Below the pieces are notes generated by a model, which searched no databases, was not told where the DNA came from, and worked only from the letters and a program-made list of their open reading frames with translations. Shown one piece after another: positions 1 through 6,055 of a stretch of DNA of 9,307 nt. A program made the position numbers and the translations under genes. Source of the stretch: Syntrophaceae bacterium UBA6078 (GTDB lineage Bacteria; Desulfobacterota; Syntrophia; Syntrophales; UBA2210); the NCBI GenBank assembly GCA_002428735.1, contig DIXO01000023.1, forward strand, positions 1 through 9,307, read 5' to 3'. Positions within the stretch are counted from its first letter, which is position 1. Every line of letters begins with the position of its first letter.

Positions 1-54
1 AAAACGGAGAAATTTACGACACGTTATAGGAAAAGTGTTTCAACAACCTGCTAG
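1..54 (-). repeat. Left-end copy of an outward-pointing repeat / probable insertion-element end
   Basis: Seen: on the minus strand, thiC reading runs into TAGCAGGTTGTTGAAA (53-38), after which no ThiC-like sequence appears in any frame to the window edge. A near-identical sequence (14 of 16 bases) occurs at 9195-9210 on the plus strand. Further blocks are shared in the same order between bases 1-54 and the reverse complement of the right end: AAAACGGA (1-8), ACACGT (19-24), GAAAAGTG (30-37), TTTCAAC (38-44) and CCTGCTA (47-53). Inference: this is the outer end of a repeated or mobile element whose body lies outside the window. No transposase is visible, so the family cannot be named. An assembly junction at a repeat is the main alternative. 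Confidence 0.55.
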
Positions 55-285
55 TGCGAGATCCGTATGGTCTTTGGATGTTCCGATATTAACATTGATC
101 TTTGTCTTGACTCCCCTTCCTATGGCAACGGGCTGGACAGTGTCATGTCGCTTGTTCCGGACTACAACTATGACGCCATCTTCAACCCCCTTTCGAATAA
201 ACTCCGGGGCGACTCCCTCCTGCCGGGCGCATATCGCCATCTCTTCCGATATTTGGCCCTTGCGGGCCATTTCCAATTGTGTCAA
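40..285 (-). pseudogene. thiC: Phosphomethylpyrimidine synthase ThiC, N-terminal fragment cut off by a repeat
   Basis: ThiC is a radical-SAM enzyme that turns aminoimidazole ribotide into HMP-phosphate, the pyrimidine half of thiamine. Seen: the first ~77 residues follow the family N-terminus well (TQLEMARKGQISEEM near the start, then EGVAPEFIRKGV, VGIG-like VAIGRGVKTKINVNIGTS and DHTDL). The match then breaks and the frame ends as ALAGC-stop, 81 codons in all, whereas intact ThiC has about 430 or more residues; the catalytic core and the CxxCxxxxC cluster motif are absent. Start: TTG at 285-283 is preferred because GAGGAG lies 8 nt upstream (minus strand) and it sits only 4 nt after the thiD stop; the internal ATG at 270-268 has no comparable site. 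The break coincides with the repeat sequence at 53-38. It may be a real insertion mutant or a contig edge where the rest of thiC was lost in assembly. Confidence 0.85.
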
Positions 286-289
286 CTTG

Positions 290-1087
290 TTATCTCCTCT
301 CAAAAACCCAGGCCATGTGATTGGTGGGGCCATGCCCCCCGCCGATAGGGAGGGCCGACCTGATGGCCGCAGTGATATACTCCTTCGCCCGCCCGACCGC
401 TTTGTATACATCCATCCCTTGGGCAAGCCCCGTGGCGATGGCGGCGGAGGTGGTACAGCCGGTTCCGTGGGTGTTCTTCGTGTCGATCCGCTCCGAGACA
501 AACCGATGAAAAACGCTGCCGTCATAGAGGATATCCAGGGCGTCCCCCGGCAGGTGGCCCCCCTTCAGAAAGACATTTGCCGCCCCCATCCGGTGGATCG
601 CGTGGGCCACTGCCTGCATCTCATCCACGGTGACGATCTTCATCCCGGTCAGTTCCTCAGCTTCGGGGATATTGGGGGTTATTACACAGGCCAGCGGCAG
701 GAGCCTGTCGATCAGCGTCTTTTTGGCTTCCTCGCGTATCAGCATCGCCCCCCCCTTGGCCACCATCACCGGATCGACGACGAGCTTTTTGATCCCGTAT
801 TGTTCGATCTTTTTCGCGACGACCTCCATGATCTCCGAGCTGGAGAGCATCCCCGTCTTCGCGGCGTCGACGCCGATGTCGGTGGCCACGGCGTCGAACT
901 GCTGCTCGATAAAGGCGGTGGGGATTTCGTGGATACCATGCACCCCCAGCGTATTCTGGGCTGTCAGGGCCGTGATGACGCTCATCCCGAACCCGCCCAA
1001 CGCTGTAATCGTCTTGAGGTCCGCCTGTATCCCGGCTCCCCCGCCGGAATCGGACCCCGCTATGGTCAATACCCGTGCTACCGCCAT
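290..1087 (-). CDS. thiD: Hydroxymethylpyrimidine/phosphomethylpyrimidine kinase ThiD
   Basis: ThiD phosphorylates HMP and then HMP-phosphate to HMP-diphosphate, the substrate that thiamine-phosphate synthase joins to the thiazole; it is a cytoplasmic ribokinase-fold enzyme. Seen in 265 residues, the usual family length: GSDSGGGAGIQADLKT (residues 11-26), the VVDPVMVAKGG segment (103-113), the TPNIPEAEELTG segment (137-148), the KGGH motif (175-178), and HGTGCTTSAAIATGL (207-221), whose Cys211 lies in the conserved anion-hole loop. The start is ATG at 1087 with GAGGAG a few bases upstream on the minus strand. It lies 23 nt after thiN and 4 nt before the thiC start, so the three genes should be cotranscribed under the TPP riboswitch at 1836-1918. 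There is no sign of damage and no ThiE fusion. Confidence 0.96.
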   Translation of the reverse strand: MAVARVLTIAGSDSGGGAGIQADLKTITALGGFGMSVITALTAQNTLGVHGIHEIPTAFIEQQFDAVATDIGVDAAKTGMLSSSEIMEVVAKKIEQYGIKKLVVDPVMVAKGGAMLIREEAKKTLIDRLLPLACVITPNIPEAEELTGMKIVTVDEMQAVAHAIHRMGAANVFLKGGHLPGDALDILYDGSVFHRFVSERIDTKNTHGTGCTTSAAIATGLAQGMDVYKAVGRAKEYITAAIRSALPIGGGHGPTNHMAWVFERR

Positions 1088-1110
1088 CGTTATCTCTCCT
1101 CACCCTCCCG

Positions 1111-1761
1111 TCATATCTTCGTCTGCCGTATCACCAAGAGAGCCCCCTCTTCCACCGAGATCGCCCCCCTCGGTCCGGCCAGGCGGTTACTGATCCCGTA
1201 CGGTACCCCGATCTCCATCGTCGCGCCGGTGAGGGGGTATTCGAATCCATCGAGTGTGATCCCCCTCACATCGGAAGAGAGGGGGAGCAGGGAAACCGTC
1301 TCCCCTTTCCTGCCCTCGATCACGCATGAATCGTTAATAACAAAGAGTTCGCACCCCTCATCCACGATCTTCGTGTCGATCCCCCGTTCTACACACATCA
1401 CCAGGAGGGAGATATTCGCCAGGGCGTGGTCGATCCTCCCGCCAAGGGCGCCGAATATCCGTATGCTCTCCGGGGCCATTTCGAAGGCGCACTCGAGTGC
1501 GATCTGGGTGTCGGTCTCGTCCTTGCGCTCGGGATGCCTGACGATCCGGCTTCCCTTCTTTTCGAAATACGAAAGGGTTTTCTCTCCGATCGAATCCATA
1601 TCCCCCACGATCATATCGGGAATCCCGCCGATCTCGCGCATCCTCTCTGCAGCCCCGTCTGTACAGATAATTGCCGGGTCGCCGGCGCGGCTGATCTGAT
1701 CAACAAGAAATCTGGTATCTCTGATGGCTCCGTTCGATATCACAAAGACTGTCGTTCCCAT
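1111..1761 (-). CDS. thiN: Thiamine pyrophosphokinase (ThiN type)
   Basis: This enzyme transfers pyrophosphate from ATP to thiamine to give TPP, so it serves salvaged thiamine. Seen in 216 residues, the normal length for the family: CTDGA (33-37), PDMIVGDMDS (48-57), DETDTQIAL (81-89), GALGGRIDHALAN (104-116), and a C-terminal beta-rich half ending in the GVPYGISNRL segment (185-194) typical of the substrate-binding domain. Start: ATG at 1761 is chosen because AAGGA lies 9 nt upstream on the minus strand; an in-frame ATG at 1770 has this site directly against it, and a TTG at 1788 falls inside the terminator's U tract. It is the first gene after the TPP riboswitch and terminator, with only about 20 nt between U tract and ATG. 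A kinase for salvage placed ahead of two de novo genes means its product TPP directly represses its own operon. Confidence 0.93.
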   Translation of the reverse strand: MGTTVFVISNGAIRDTRFLVDQISRAGDPAIICTDGAAERMREIGGIPDMIVGDMDSIGEKTLSYFEKKGSRIVRHPERKDETDTQIALECAFEMAPESIRIFGALGGRIDHALANISLLVMCVERGIDTKIVDEGCELFVINDSCVIEGRKGETVSLLPLSSDVRGITLDGFEYPLTGATMEIGVPYGISNRLAGPRGAISVEEGALLVIRQTKI

Positions 1762-1780
1762 ACATTCCATTCCTTGCGTC

Positions 1781-1815
1781 AAAAACAAAAGGGCGTACCC
1801 GGTGTGGATACGCCC
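1781..1815 (-). terminator. Intrinsic terminator of the TPP riboswitch expression platform
   Basis: Seen on the minus strand: a 10-bp stem, GGGCGTATCC (1815-1806) with GGGTACGCCC (1800-1791), one G-U pair, a 5-nt loop, followed at once by TTTTGTTTTT (1790-1781). It lies between the TPP aptamer and the thiN start. This is the classic layout of a transcription-attenuation riboswitch: ligand binding lets the terminator form and stops thiN-thiD-thiC. The competing antiterminator pairing could not be settled by eye. Confidence 0.92.
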
Positions 1816-1817
1816 TC

Positions 1818-1836
1818 AAAAGATTTTCGAATCTTT
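1818..1836 (-). other. Short hairpin between TPP aptamer and terminator
   Basis: Seen: a perfect 7-bp inverted repeat, AAAGATT (1836-1830 on the minus strand) and AATCTTT (1825-1819), around a CGAA tetraloop. It starts immediately after the 3' side of the aptamer and ends 3 nt before the terminator stem. It is probably part of the expression platform, as a spacer or a strand exchanged with the antiterminator; which one is not decidable from sequence alone. Confidence 0.55.
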
Positions 1837-1918
1837 CTCCCTGCGCTGGCATTACCCAGATCCGGTTCAAAGGGTATTATCTCAGCCCGGGACCGCAGCG
1901 CCTCGAGCACCCCTGAAT
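1836..1918 (-). promoter_or_regulatory. TPP riboswitch (THI box) controlling thiN-thiD-thiC
   Basis: The aptamer binds thiamine pyrophosphate. Seen on the minus strand, in the conserved order: GGGGTGC (1913-1907), GGGCTGAGA (1888-1880 region), a TACCC segment, then TTGAACC, GGATCTGGGTAATGCCAG (about 1863-1846) and GCGCAGGGA. These are the signature conserved elements of the THI box, including CTGAGA and the pyrophosphate-sensing GATCTGG..AATGCCAG side. It lies downstream of a promoter candidate (1959-1931) and upstream of an intrinsic terminator (1815-1781), so control is most likely by premature termination rather than by masking the thiN ribosome site. Confidence 0.95.
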
Positions 1919-1930
1919 GCTATGATTGCT

Positions 1931-1959
1931 ACTCTATGTCATATGCCCCTCGGAATCAA
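1931..1959 (-). promoter_or_regulatory. Probable promoter of the riboswitch-controlled thiamine operon
   Basis: Seen on the minus strand: TTGATT (1959-1954), a 17-bp spacer, TAGAGT (1936-1931). The predicted start near 1924 is about 10 nt ahead of the aptamer's GGGGTGC, which is where a riboswitch transcript should begin. The match to sigma-70 consensus is moderate (4 of 6 at each box). It lies just downstream of the ade stop codon, so thi transcription can be separate from ade; read-through from ade cannot be excluded. Confidence 0.5.
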
Positions 1960-1971
1960 GGGAAAAACCAT

Positions 1972-3597
1972 CTACCGGCAGAAGAGGTCGGTTACCGTGA
2001 ACGTCTCTCCGTCGAACAGGCCGTGGTCGCTCATTTTGAGCGAAGGGATCACGAGGAGCGCCATGAATGACAGTGTCATGAAAGGAGCCCGGAGCTTCGA
2101 TCCCATGGCCTTGGCCATCCGGTCGAGCCGCGTATAACCGCTGGCGACGGCGGTATACTCCTTATCGCTCATGATACCGGCGATCGGGAGAGGGAGGAGC
2201 AGCTCTTCGTTTTCCGAAACGGCGACCAGCCCGCCTCCCATCGATATGACAAGATTCACCGCCCGTGAGAGGTACTCGTCCGAAACTCCGGCGGCCACGA
2301 TGTTGTGGGAATCGTGCGCCACGCTGGAGGCAATCGCCCCGGTCTTGAGGCCGAAGCCACGCATAAACCCCACCGCGGGTTTCGCCTCACGGTAGCGGTT
2401 CACCACCGCCACCTTGAGAATATCCCGCTCCGTATCGGAAACGACGCAGCCATTTTGTACCGTCGGGGCCGTGACCAGTCTCTCAGTGATCAGGCTGCCG
2501 TCTATGGCGCCGATCAGGGCTATCCGCTCCCCCCTGCAGGGAACGGCGAATGAGGCTGGATCCGTGGGGACAGCGTGAAAGGTGTTGACGATCTGCGGAG
2601 CCTCCCAAGTTTTGAGTGAGACGCCTCCGCGGGCAACAATTCTTCCGTCTATCCATGTTTCCAGGATATTGAAATCAGTAAGATTGTCGACCCGGATGAA
2701 GTCCGCGGGATCCCTCCTGCGGAGCAAGCCCATATTCAGGCGGTAGTGACGTGCCGGATTGACCGAGGCGACCCTAAGGACTTTCATGATATCGTTGCCG
2801 TACGCAAGCGCCCCCTTTACCATCTCGTTGATGTGCCCCTTCACGAGGTTGTCGGGATGCTTGTCGTCGGTGCAAAACATGAACCGCTCGTAATGCTTCT
2901 CAATGAGGGGGAGACATTCCTCAAAGATATCGGCGGCGGACCCTTTTCGTATCTGGACCATCATCCCTCGTTCCATATTTTCGAGGGCCTCGTCGGCGGA
3001 GAGGCATTCGTGGTTAGTCGATATCCCCGCACGGACGTACCGATCGAGATCGTCCCCACGCAGGCCGGGGGCATGCCCGTCCACCGGTTTGGAGCAGGTC
3101 TGAGCGCTGCGGATCTTCGCCATCACTTCCGGATCCCCCCGCAGGACGCCGGGGAAATTCATAACCTCGGCCAGATATCCTATTTCATCGAGTTGCAGAA
3201 GTTCCGCCACCTCTTGGGCACCCAGCGTCCCCCCGGCCGTCTCGAAGGGGGTCGCCGGAACGCAGGAGGGCGAGCCGAAACAGAATTTTACCGGAGACCT
3301 CCGGGCGTCTTCTATCATGTACCGCACCCCGTCGATACCGAGCACGTTGGCGATTTCATGGGGATCGGATACCGCGGCTACCGTGCCGTGCACAGCCGCT
3401 ATCCGGGCAAACTCGGCGGGAGGCATCATTGAGCTTTCGATATGGACGTGTGCGTCGACAAACCCCGGCATGAGATAGGTAAGATCACGGGTTTCCTCGC
3501 GGATGGTATCGACGATCTTTCCTGCCGAAATCACGAGGGTCCCCGCATAGATCTCCGATTGTGTCACATCAACGATAGTGCCTGAGATGCTTTCCAT
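1972..3597 (-). CDS. ade: Adenine deaminase
   Basis: This enzyme hydrolyses adenine to hypoxanthine and ammonia in purine salvage, in the cytoplasm; it belongs to the Ade branch of the amidohydrolase superfamily. Seen in 541 residues, full length for the family: the metal-binding GFVDAHVHIESSM (45-57, His50 and His52), SDPHE (77-81), DGHAPG (173-178), STNHE (193-197) and FCTDD (241-245), then the family-specific C-terminal domain with AHDSHNIVAAGVSD (427-440) and the IPSLKMSDHG segment (517-526). The start at 3597 fits the family N-terminus, though the ribosome site is weak: only an AGG abutting the ATG and a GGGG about 9 nt upstream. That may mean translation depends partly on coupling to rng, 48 nt upstream with no terminator between them. 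It is followed by the independently controlled thi operon. Confidence 0.95.
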   Translation of the reverse strand: MESISGTIVDVTQSEIYAGTLVISAGKIVDTIREETRDLTYLMPGFVDAHVHIESSMMPPAEFARIAAVHGTVAAVSDPHEIANVLGIDGVRYMIEDARRSPVKFCFGSPSCVPATPFETAGGTLGAQEVAELLQLDEIGYLAEVMNFPGVLRGDPEVMAKIRSAQTCSKPVDGHAPGLRGDDLDRYVRAGISTNHECLSADEALENMERGMMVQIRKGSAADIFEECLPLIEKHYERFMFCTDDKHPDNLVKGHINEMVKGALAYGNDIMKVLRVASVNPARHYRLNMGLLRRRDPADFIRVDNLTDFNILETWIDGRIVARGGVSLKTWEAPQIVNTFHAVPTDPASFAVPCRGERIALIGAIDGSLITERLVTAPTVQNGCVVSDTERDILKVAVVNRYREAKPAVGFMRGFGLKTGAIASSVAHDSHNIVAAGVSDEYLSRAVNLVISMGGGLVAVSENEELLLPLPIAGIMSDKEYTAVASGYTRLDRMAKAMGSKLRAPFMTLSFMALLVIPSLKMSDHGLFDGETFTVTDLFCR

Positions 3598-3645
3598 CCT
3601 GCAGCGCCCCGTGGAAAATGGTGGATTTTCGAGAAACCTGACCGC

Positions 3646-5358
3646 TCACCTGAAGAAATCGTATACTCTGCTTATAATGGTTTTTTTCTGTTCGGGCTCT
3701 TCAGTTGTCTCGAGGGGTGCGGTGGCATGTTCCTCAGGGACCGGTTCTGCAGCACCCGCCTCATCCCCGGAGGAGTCAGGGGCGTGATGTTCCTGTTCTC
3801 CGGGCCGCGCCTGTCGAGGTCTCCTTCTTCTCCGGCCCGCTTTTCTCGCTGGTGGTTTGTTTTCTTCGTCAGCGGCATCAACAGTGGCTTCGGGAACAGC
3901 GGCTTCGGGAACAACAGGTTCCCGCTTCACCGTCTCGGAATGAAATTCGCCCCACAGGAGGGCGGGATCTCCCGAGATGGTCACGGAAACACCATGGAGC
4001 GCCTCCAGTTTGCTGAGCTGGCTCCTCTTCTGATTGAGAAGATATGCGGTCACCTCAGGCGGAAGCGTGACGGAAATTTCCGCCGACTGTCCCTTTACCG
4101 CTTCGGATTTGATCCGCCGCAGAGCTCTGAGCGCCAGGTATTCAATGGATGGCCGCATGCCGCTCCCTCGGCAATAGGGACACATTGAATAGCTGATCTC
4201 CTGGATGGTTGACTGCTTTTTCTGGCGGGACAGTTCCAGCATGCCGAACCGGGATATCTTCGCCATCTGTATCCGTGAGCGGTCGGCCTTCATGGCGTCC
4301 CGGAAAGTCTTTTCAACCTGGGAGATGTGATCCTTGTTCATCATGTCGATGAAATCGACCACGATCAGTCCTCCCAGGTCCCGCAGCCGGAGTTGGCGCG
4401 CTATCTCTTCCGCCGCCTGGAGGTTTGTCTTGTACGCGGTTTCCTCCACATCCCGTTTCTTCAGACGGCCCGAATTCACGTCGATGGTGATGCCCGCCTC
4501 AGTGGGTTCTATGACGATGGAGCCTCCTGATTTCAGATTGACGCGCGACTGGTATATCTCGTTTATCTGTTCTTCGATGCCATAATGATCAAAGAGCGGC
4601 TCTTCTTCCTTGTACAGCTTGATCATTCTCACATTGCGCGGAGATACGGTCTTGCAGTAGGCTCGCATTTTGCGGGCCGTTTCAGGATCGTCAACCAGTA
4701 TCTCGACGATATCCGATGTATAGTAATCCCTGAAGGCACGGACGGAGAAATCGGTTTCCTGGTATATCAGCGCCGGGGCCGCCGCCTTTTCGGACTTTTC
4801 CTTTATGTCCTTCCACAGCCTGATCAGCATCTGATAGTCACGGACCAGTTCCTGCTTTGTCCTGTTCATGCCGGCGGTGCGGACGATAAATCCCATGTCC
4901 TCTTTCTCCGTTATCTGGCTCACCACCGCCTTGAGCCTCTGCCGGTCCGCCTCATTTTCTATCTTGCGGGAGATGCCGTTGCCCGGTCTGTTCGGCATCA
5001 GGACAAGGTAACGACCGGGGAGCGATATGTTCGTTGTCAGCATCGCTCCCTTGCCCCCTTTTTCTTCCCGCAGAACCTGGACCAGCAGTTTTTTCCCCGT
5101 CGGCAGTTTCCGGTTCTCGCTGAAATATTCAGGGGCCACATCGCGCAGCGGGAGAAATCCGCTCTTGCCCGCGCCATATTCCACAAAGGCCGCCCGCAGT
5201 CCCTGCTGGACATTCTGGACGACACCGTTGTATATGTTACCGGTTGTTGGCTCCCTTACGGATGTTCGTATGTTGTAGTCCACCAGATTGCCATCCTCGA
5301 TGATGGCCATCCGACTTTCCTCCTCATCAATCGTGTTGATCAGCATTTTTTTACTCAT
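3646..5358 (-). CDS. rng: Ribonuclease E/G family endoribonuclease
   Basis: It cleaves single-stranded, A/U-rich RNA from 5'-monophosphate ends and takes part in rRNA maturation and mRNA decay. Seen in 570 residues: an S1 RNA-binding domain (about 37-112, GNIYNGVVQNV through GAMLTTNISLPGR), an RNase H-like and catalytic region with DVNSGR (293-298) and VVDFIDM (333-339) carrying the Mg-binding aspartates, and the Zn-link CPYC (393-396) used for dimer contacts. After about residue 475 comes a low-complexity tail of ~95 residues: acidic and Pro/Ala-rich, an arginine cluster (509-513), then acidic again, ending KKTIISRVYDFFR. The length is between RNase G (~490) and E. coli RNase E (1061), so it is called RNase G type with a short extra tail. 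The start ATG has AGAGGA 5 nt upstream. A 15-bp tandem duplication lies in the tail region. Confidence 0.94.
   Translation of the reverse strand: MSKKMLINTIDEEESRMAIIEDGNLVDYNIRTSVREPTTGNIYNGVVQNVQQGLRAAFVEYGAGKSGFLPLRDVAPEYFSENRKLPTGKKLLVQVLREEKGGKGAMLTTNISLPGRYLVLMPNRPGNGISRKIENEADRQRLKAVVSQITEKEDMGFIVRTAGMNRTKQELVRDYQMLIRLWKDIKEKSEKAAAPALIYQETDFSVRAFRDYYTSDIVEILVDDPETARKMRAYCKTVSPRNVRMIKLYKEEEPLFDHYGIEEQINEIYQSRVNLKSGGSIVIEPTEAGITIDVNSGRLKKRDVEETAYKTNLQAAEEIARQLRLRDLGGLIVVDFIDMMNKDHISQVEKTFRDAMKADRSRIQMAKISRFGMLELSRQKKQSTIQEISYSMCPYCRGSGMRPSIEYLALRALRRIKSEAVKGQSAEISVTLPPEVTAYLLNQKRSQLSKLEALHGVSVTISGDPALLWGEFHSETVKREPVVPEAAVPEATVDAADEENKPPARKAGRRRRRPRQARPGEQEHHAPDSSGDEAGAAEPVPEEHATAPLETTEEPEQKKTIISRVYDFFR
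3886..3915. repeat. 15-bp tandem duplication inside the rng tail
   Basis: Seen: GGCTTCGGGAACAGC (3886-3900) followed directly by GGCTTCGGGAACAAC (3901-3915), differing at one base. In the protein it gives the doubled VPEA-type segment (about residues 483-493). The unit is a multiple of three, so the frame is kept. It is consistent with slippage in an unconstrained linker. Confidence 0.8.
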
Positions 5359-5390
5359 TATTATCCTCTTTCTGTTGACATATTATTCTA

Positions 5391-5412
5391 CTCAGCCTTC
5401 ACGAAGGCAGAG
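5391..5412 (-). other. Hairpin in the leader between yciO and rng
   Basis: Seen on the minus strand: CTC-T-GCCTT-CGTG-AAGGC-T-GAG, an 8-bp stem with one T-T mismatch and a 4-nt loop. It sits in the 86-nt gap between the yciO stop and the rng start. No U tract follows, so it is not a standard terminator. It could be a processing or regulatory structure in the rng leader; that is inference only. Confidence 0.45.
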
Positions 5413-5444
5413 TGTGTCATCTTTGTATGGAGAGCCCGGGCGTG

Positions 5445-6050
5445 TTAAAAAACGTCCGCATCCCCTTTTCCCTCTCTGATAATCTCCGGGGTATCATCAA
5501 GGAGGCTCACGACGGTCGATAGCTCGGGAGAAAGGACACCACTGTCGATCACCAGATCGACCGAGTGGCCGATCCGTTCCTCGATGATTTCCGGGTCCGT
5601 CAGGATCTCTTCACCGGGGAGTCTCACCGTGGTGCTGATGATCGGTCCTCCGAACTCCCTCACAAGGGAGAGACAAACCTCATGATCAGGAATCCGTATC
5701 CCCACCTCTTTCCGCTTCGGGAGCAGGATCTTTGGGACGAGCCGGGACGCCCCCAGTATGAATGTGTAGGGACCGGGAAGTAGCCGTTTCATGATCTTGT
5801 ACGCGTAGTTGGTTACAACGGCGTAGTTGCTTATATCACTCAGATCAGCACAGATAAAGCTGAAAGGCTGTGTTCTGCTCCGTCTCTTGATCTCGTATAT
5901 CTTTTCGATTCCCCGTTTGTTGAAGAGATCGCATCCCATTCCGTAGGCCGTGTCCGTGGGGTACACCACGATGCCGCCATCGCTCAAAACCTGGACTGCC
6001 TTGCGTATCAGCCGCATCTGGGGATTCTTGTCGTGTATTTTTAACAGCAT
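5445..6050 (-). CDS. yciO: Sua5/YciO/YrdC-family protein, YciO type
   Basis: The family includes threonylcarbamoyl-AMP synthases needed for the t6A base of tRNA; the YciO branch is related, but its own role is less certain. Seen in 201 residues: the conserved VVYPTDTAYGMGCD (28-41), KIYEIKRR (50-57), LPGPYTFIL (91-99) with the PGPYTFIL core, VGIRIPDH (116-123), PIISTTVRLPGE (136-147) and the closing STVVSLLDDTPEIIREGKGD (178-197). The opening IHDKNPQMRLIRKAVQ and the ending EGKGDADVF resemble E. coli YciO more than YrdC, which lacks this start. Start: ATG at 6050 has AAGGG about 10 nt upstream, and it lies 5 nt after the murJ stop, so it is probably coupled to murJ. The frame stays open upstream, but that is murJ shadow. 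It could be the only TsaC-like protein in this genome; the window cannot show that. Confidence 0.9.
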   Translation of the reverse strand: MLLKIHDKNPQMRLIRKAVQVLSDGGIVVYPTDTAYGMGCDLFNKRGIEKIYEIKRRSRTQPFSFICADLSDISNYAVVTNYAYKIMKRLLPGPYTFILGASRLVPKILLPKRKEVGIRIPDHEVCLSLVREFGGPIISTTVRLPGEEILTDPEIIEERIGHSVDLVIDSGVLSPELSTVVSLLDDTPEIIREGKGDADVF

Positions 6051-6055
6051 ATTTG

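Noticed and set aside
35..1699. Long plus-strand open frame of 554 codons across the thiC-thiD-thiN region
   Set aside because: It is antisense to three recognised thiamine genes, its translation has no family-like motifs, and its length follows from GC-biased third positions leaving the opposite strand free of stops.
2746..3432. Plus-strand open frame of 228 codons opposite ade
   Set aside because: It is a shadow of the conserved amidohydrolase core on the minus strand, with no recognisable protein character.
3614..3630. Inverted repeat GAAAAT/ATTTTC between rng and ade as a terminator
   Set aside because: The 6-bp A/T-rich stem is weak and no U tract follows, so it would not stop transcription.
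4585..5448. Plus-strand open frame of 287 codons opposite rng
   Set aside because: It is antisense to the well-conserved S1 and catalytic regions of RNase E/G and has no plausible ribosome site or family features.
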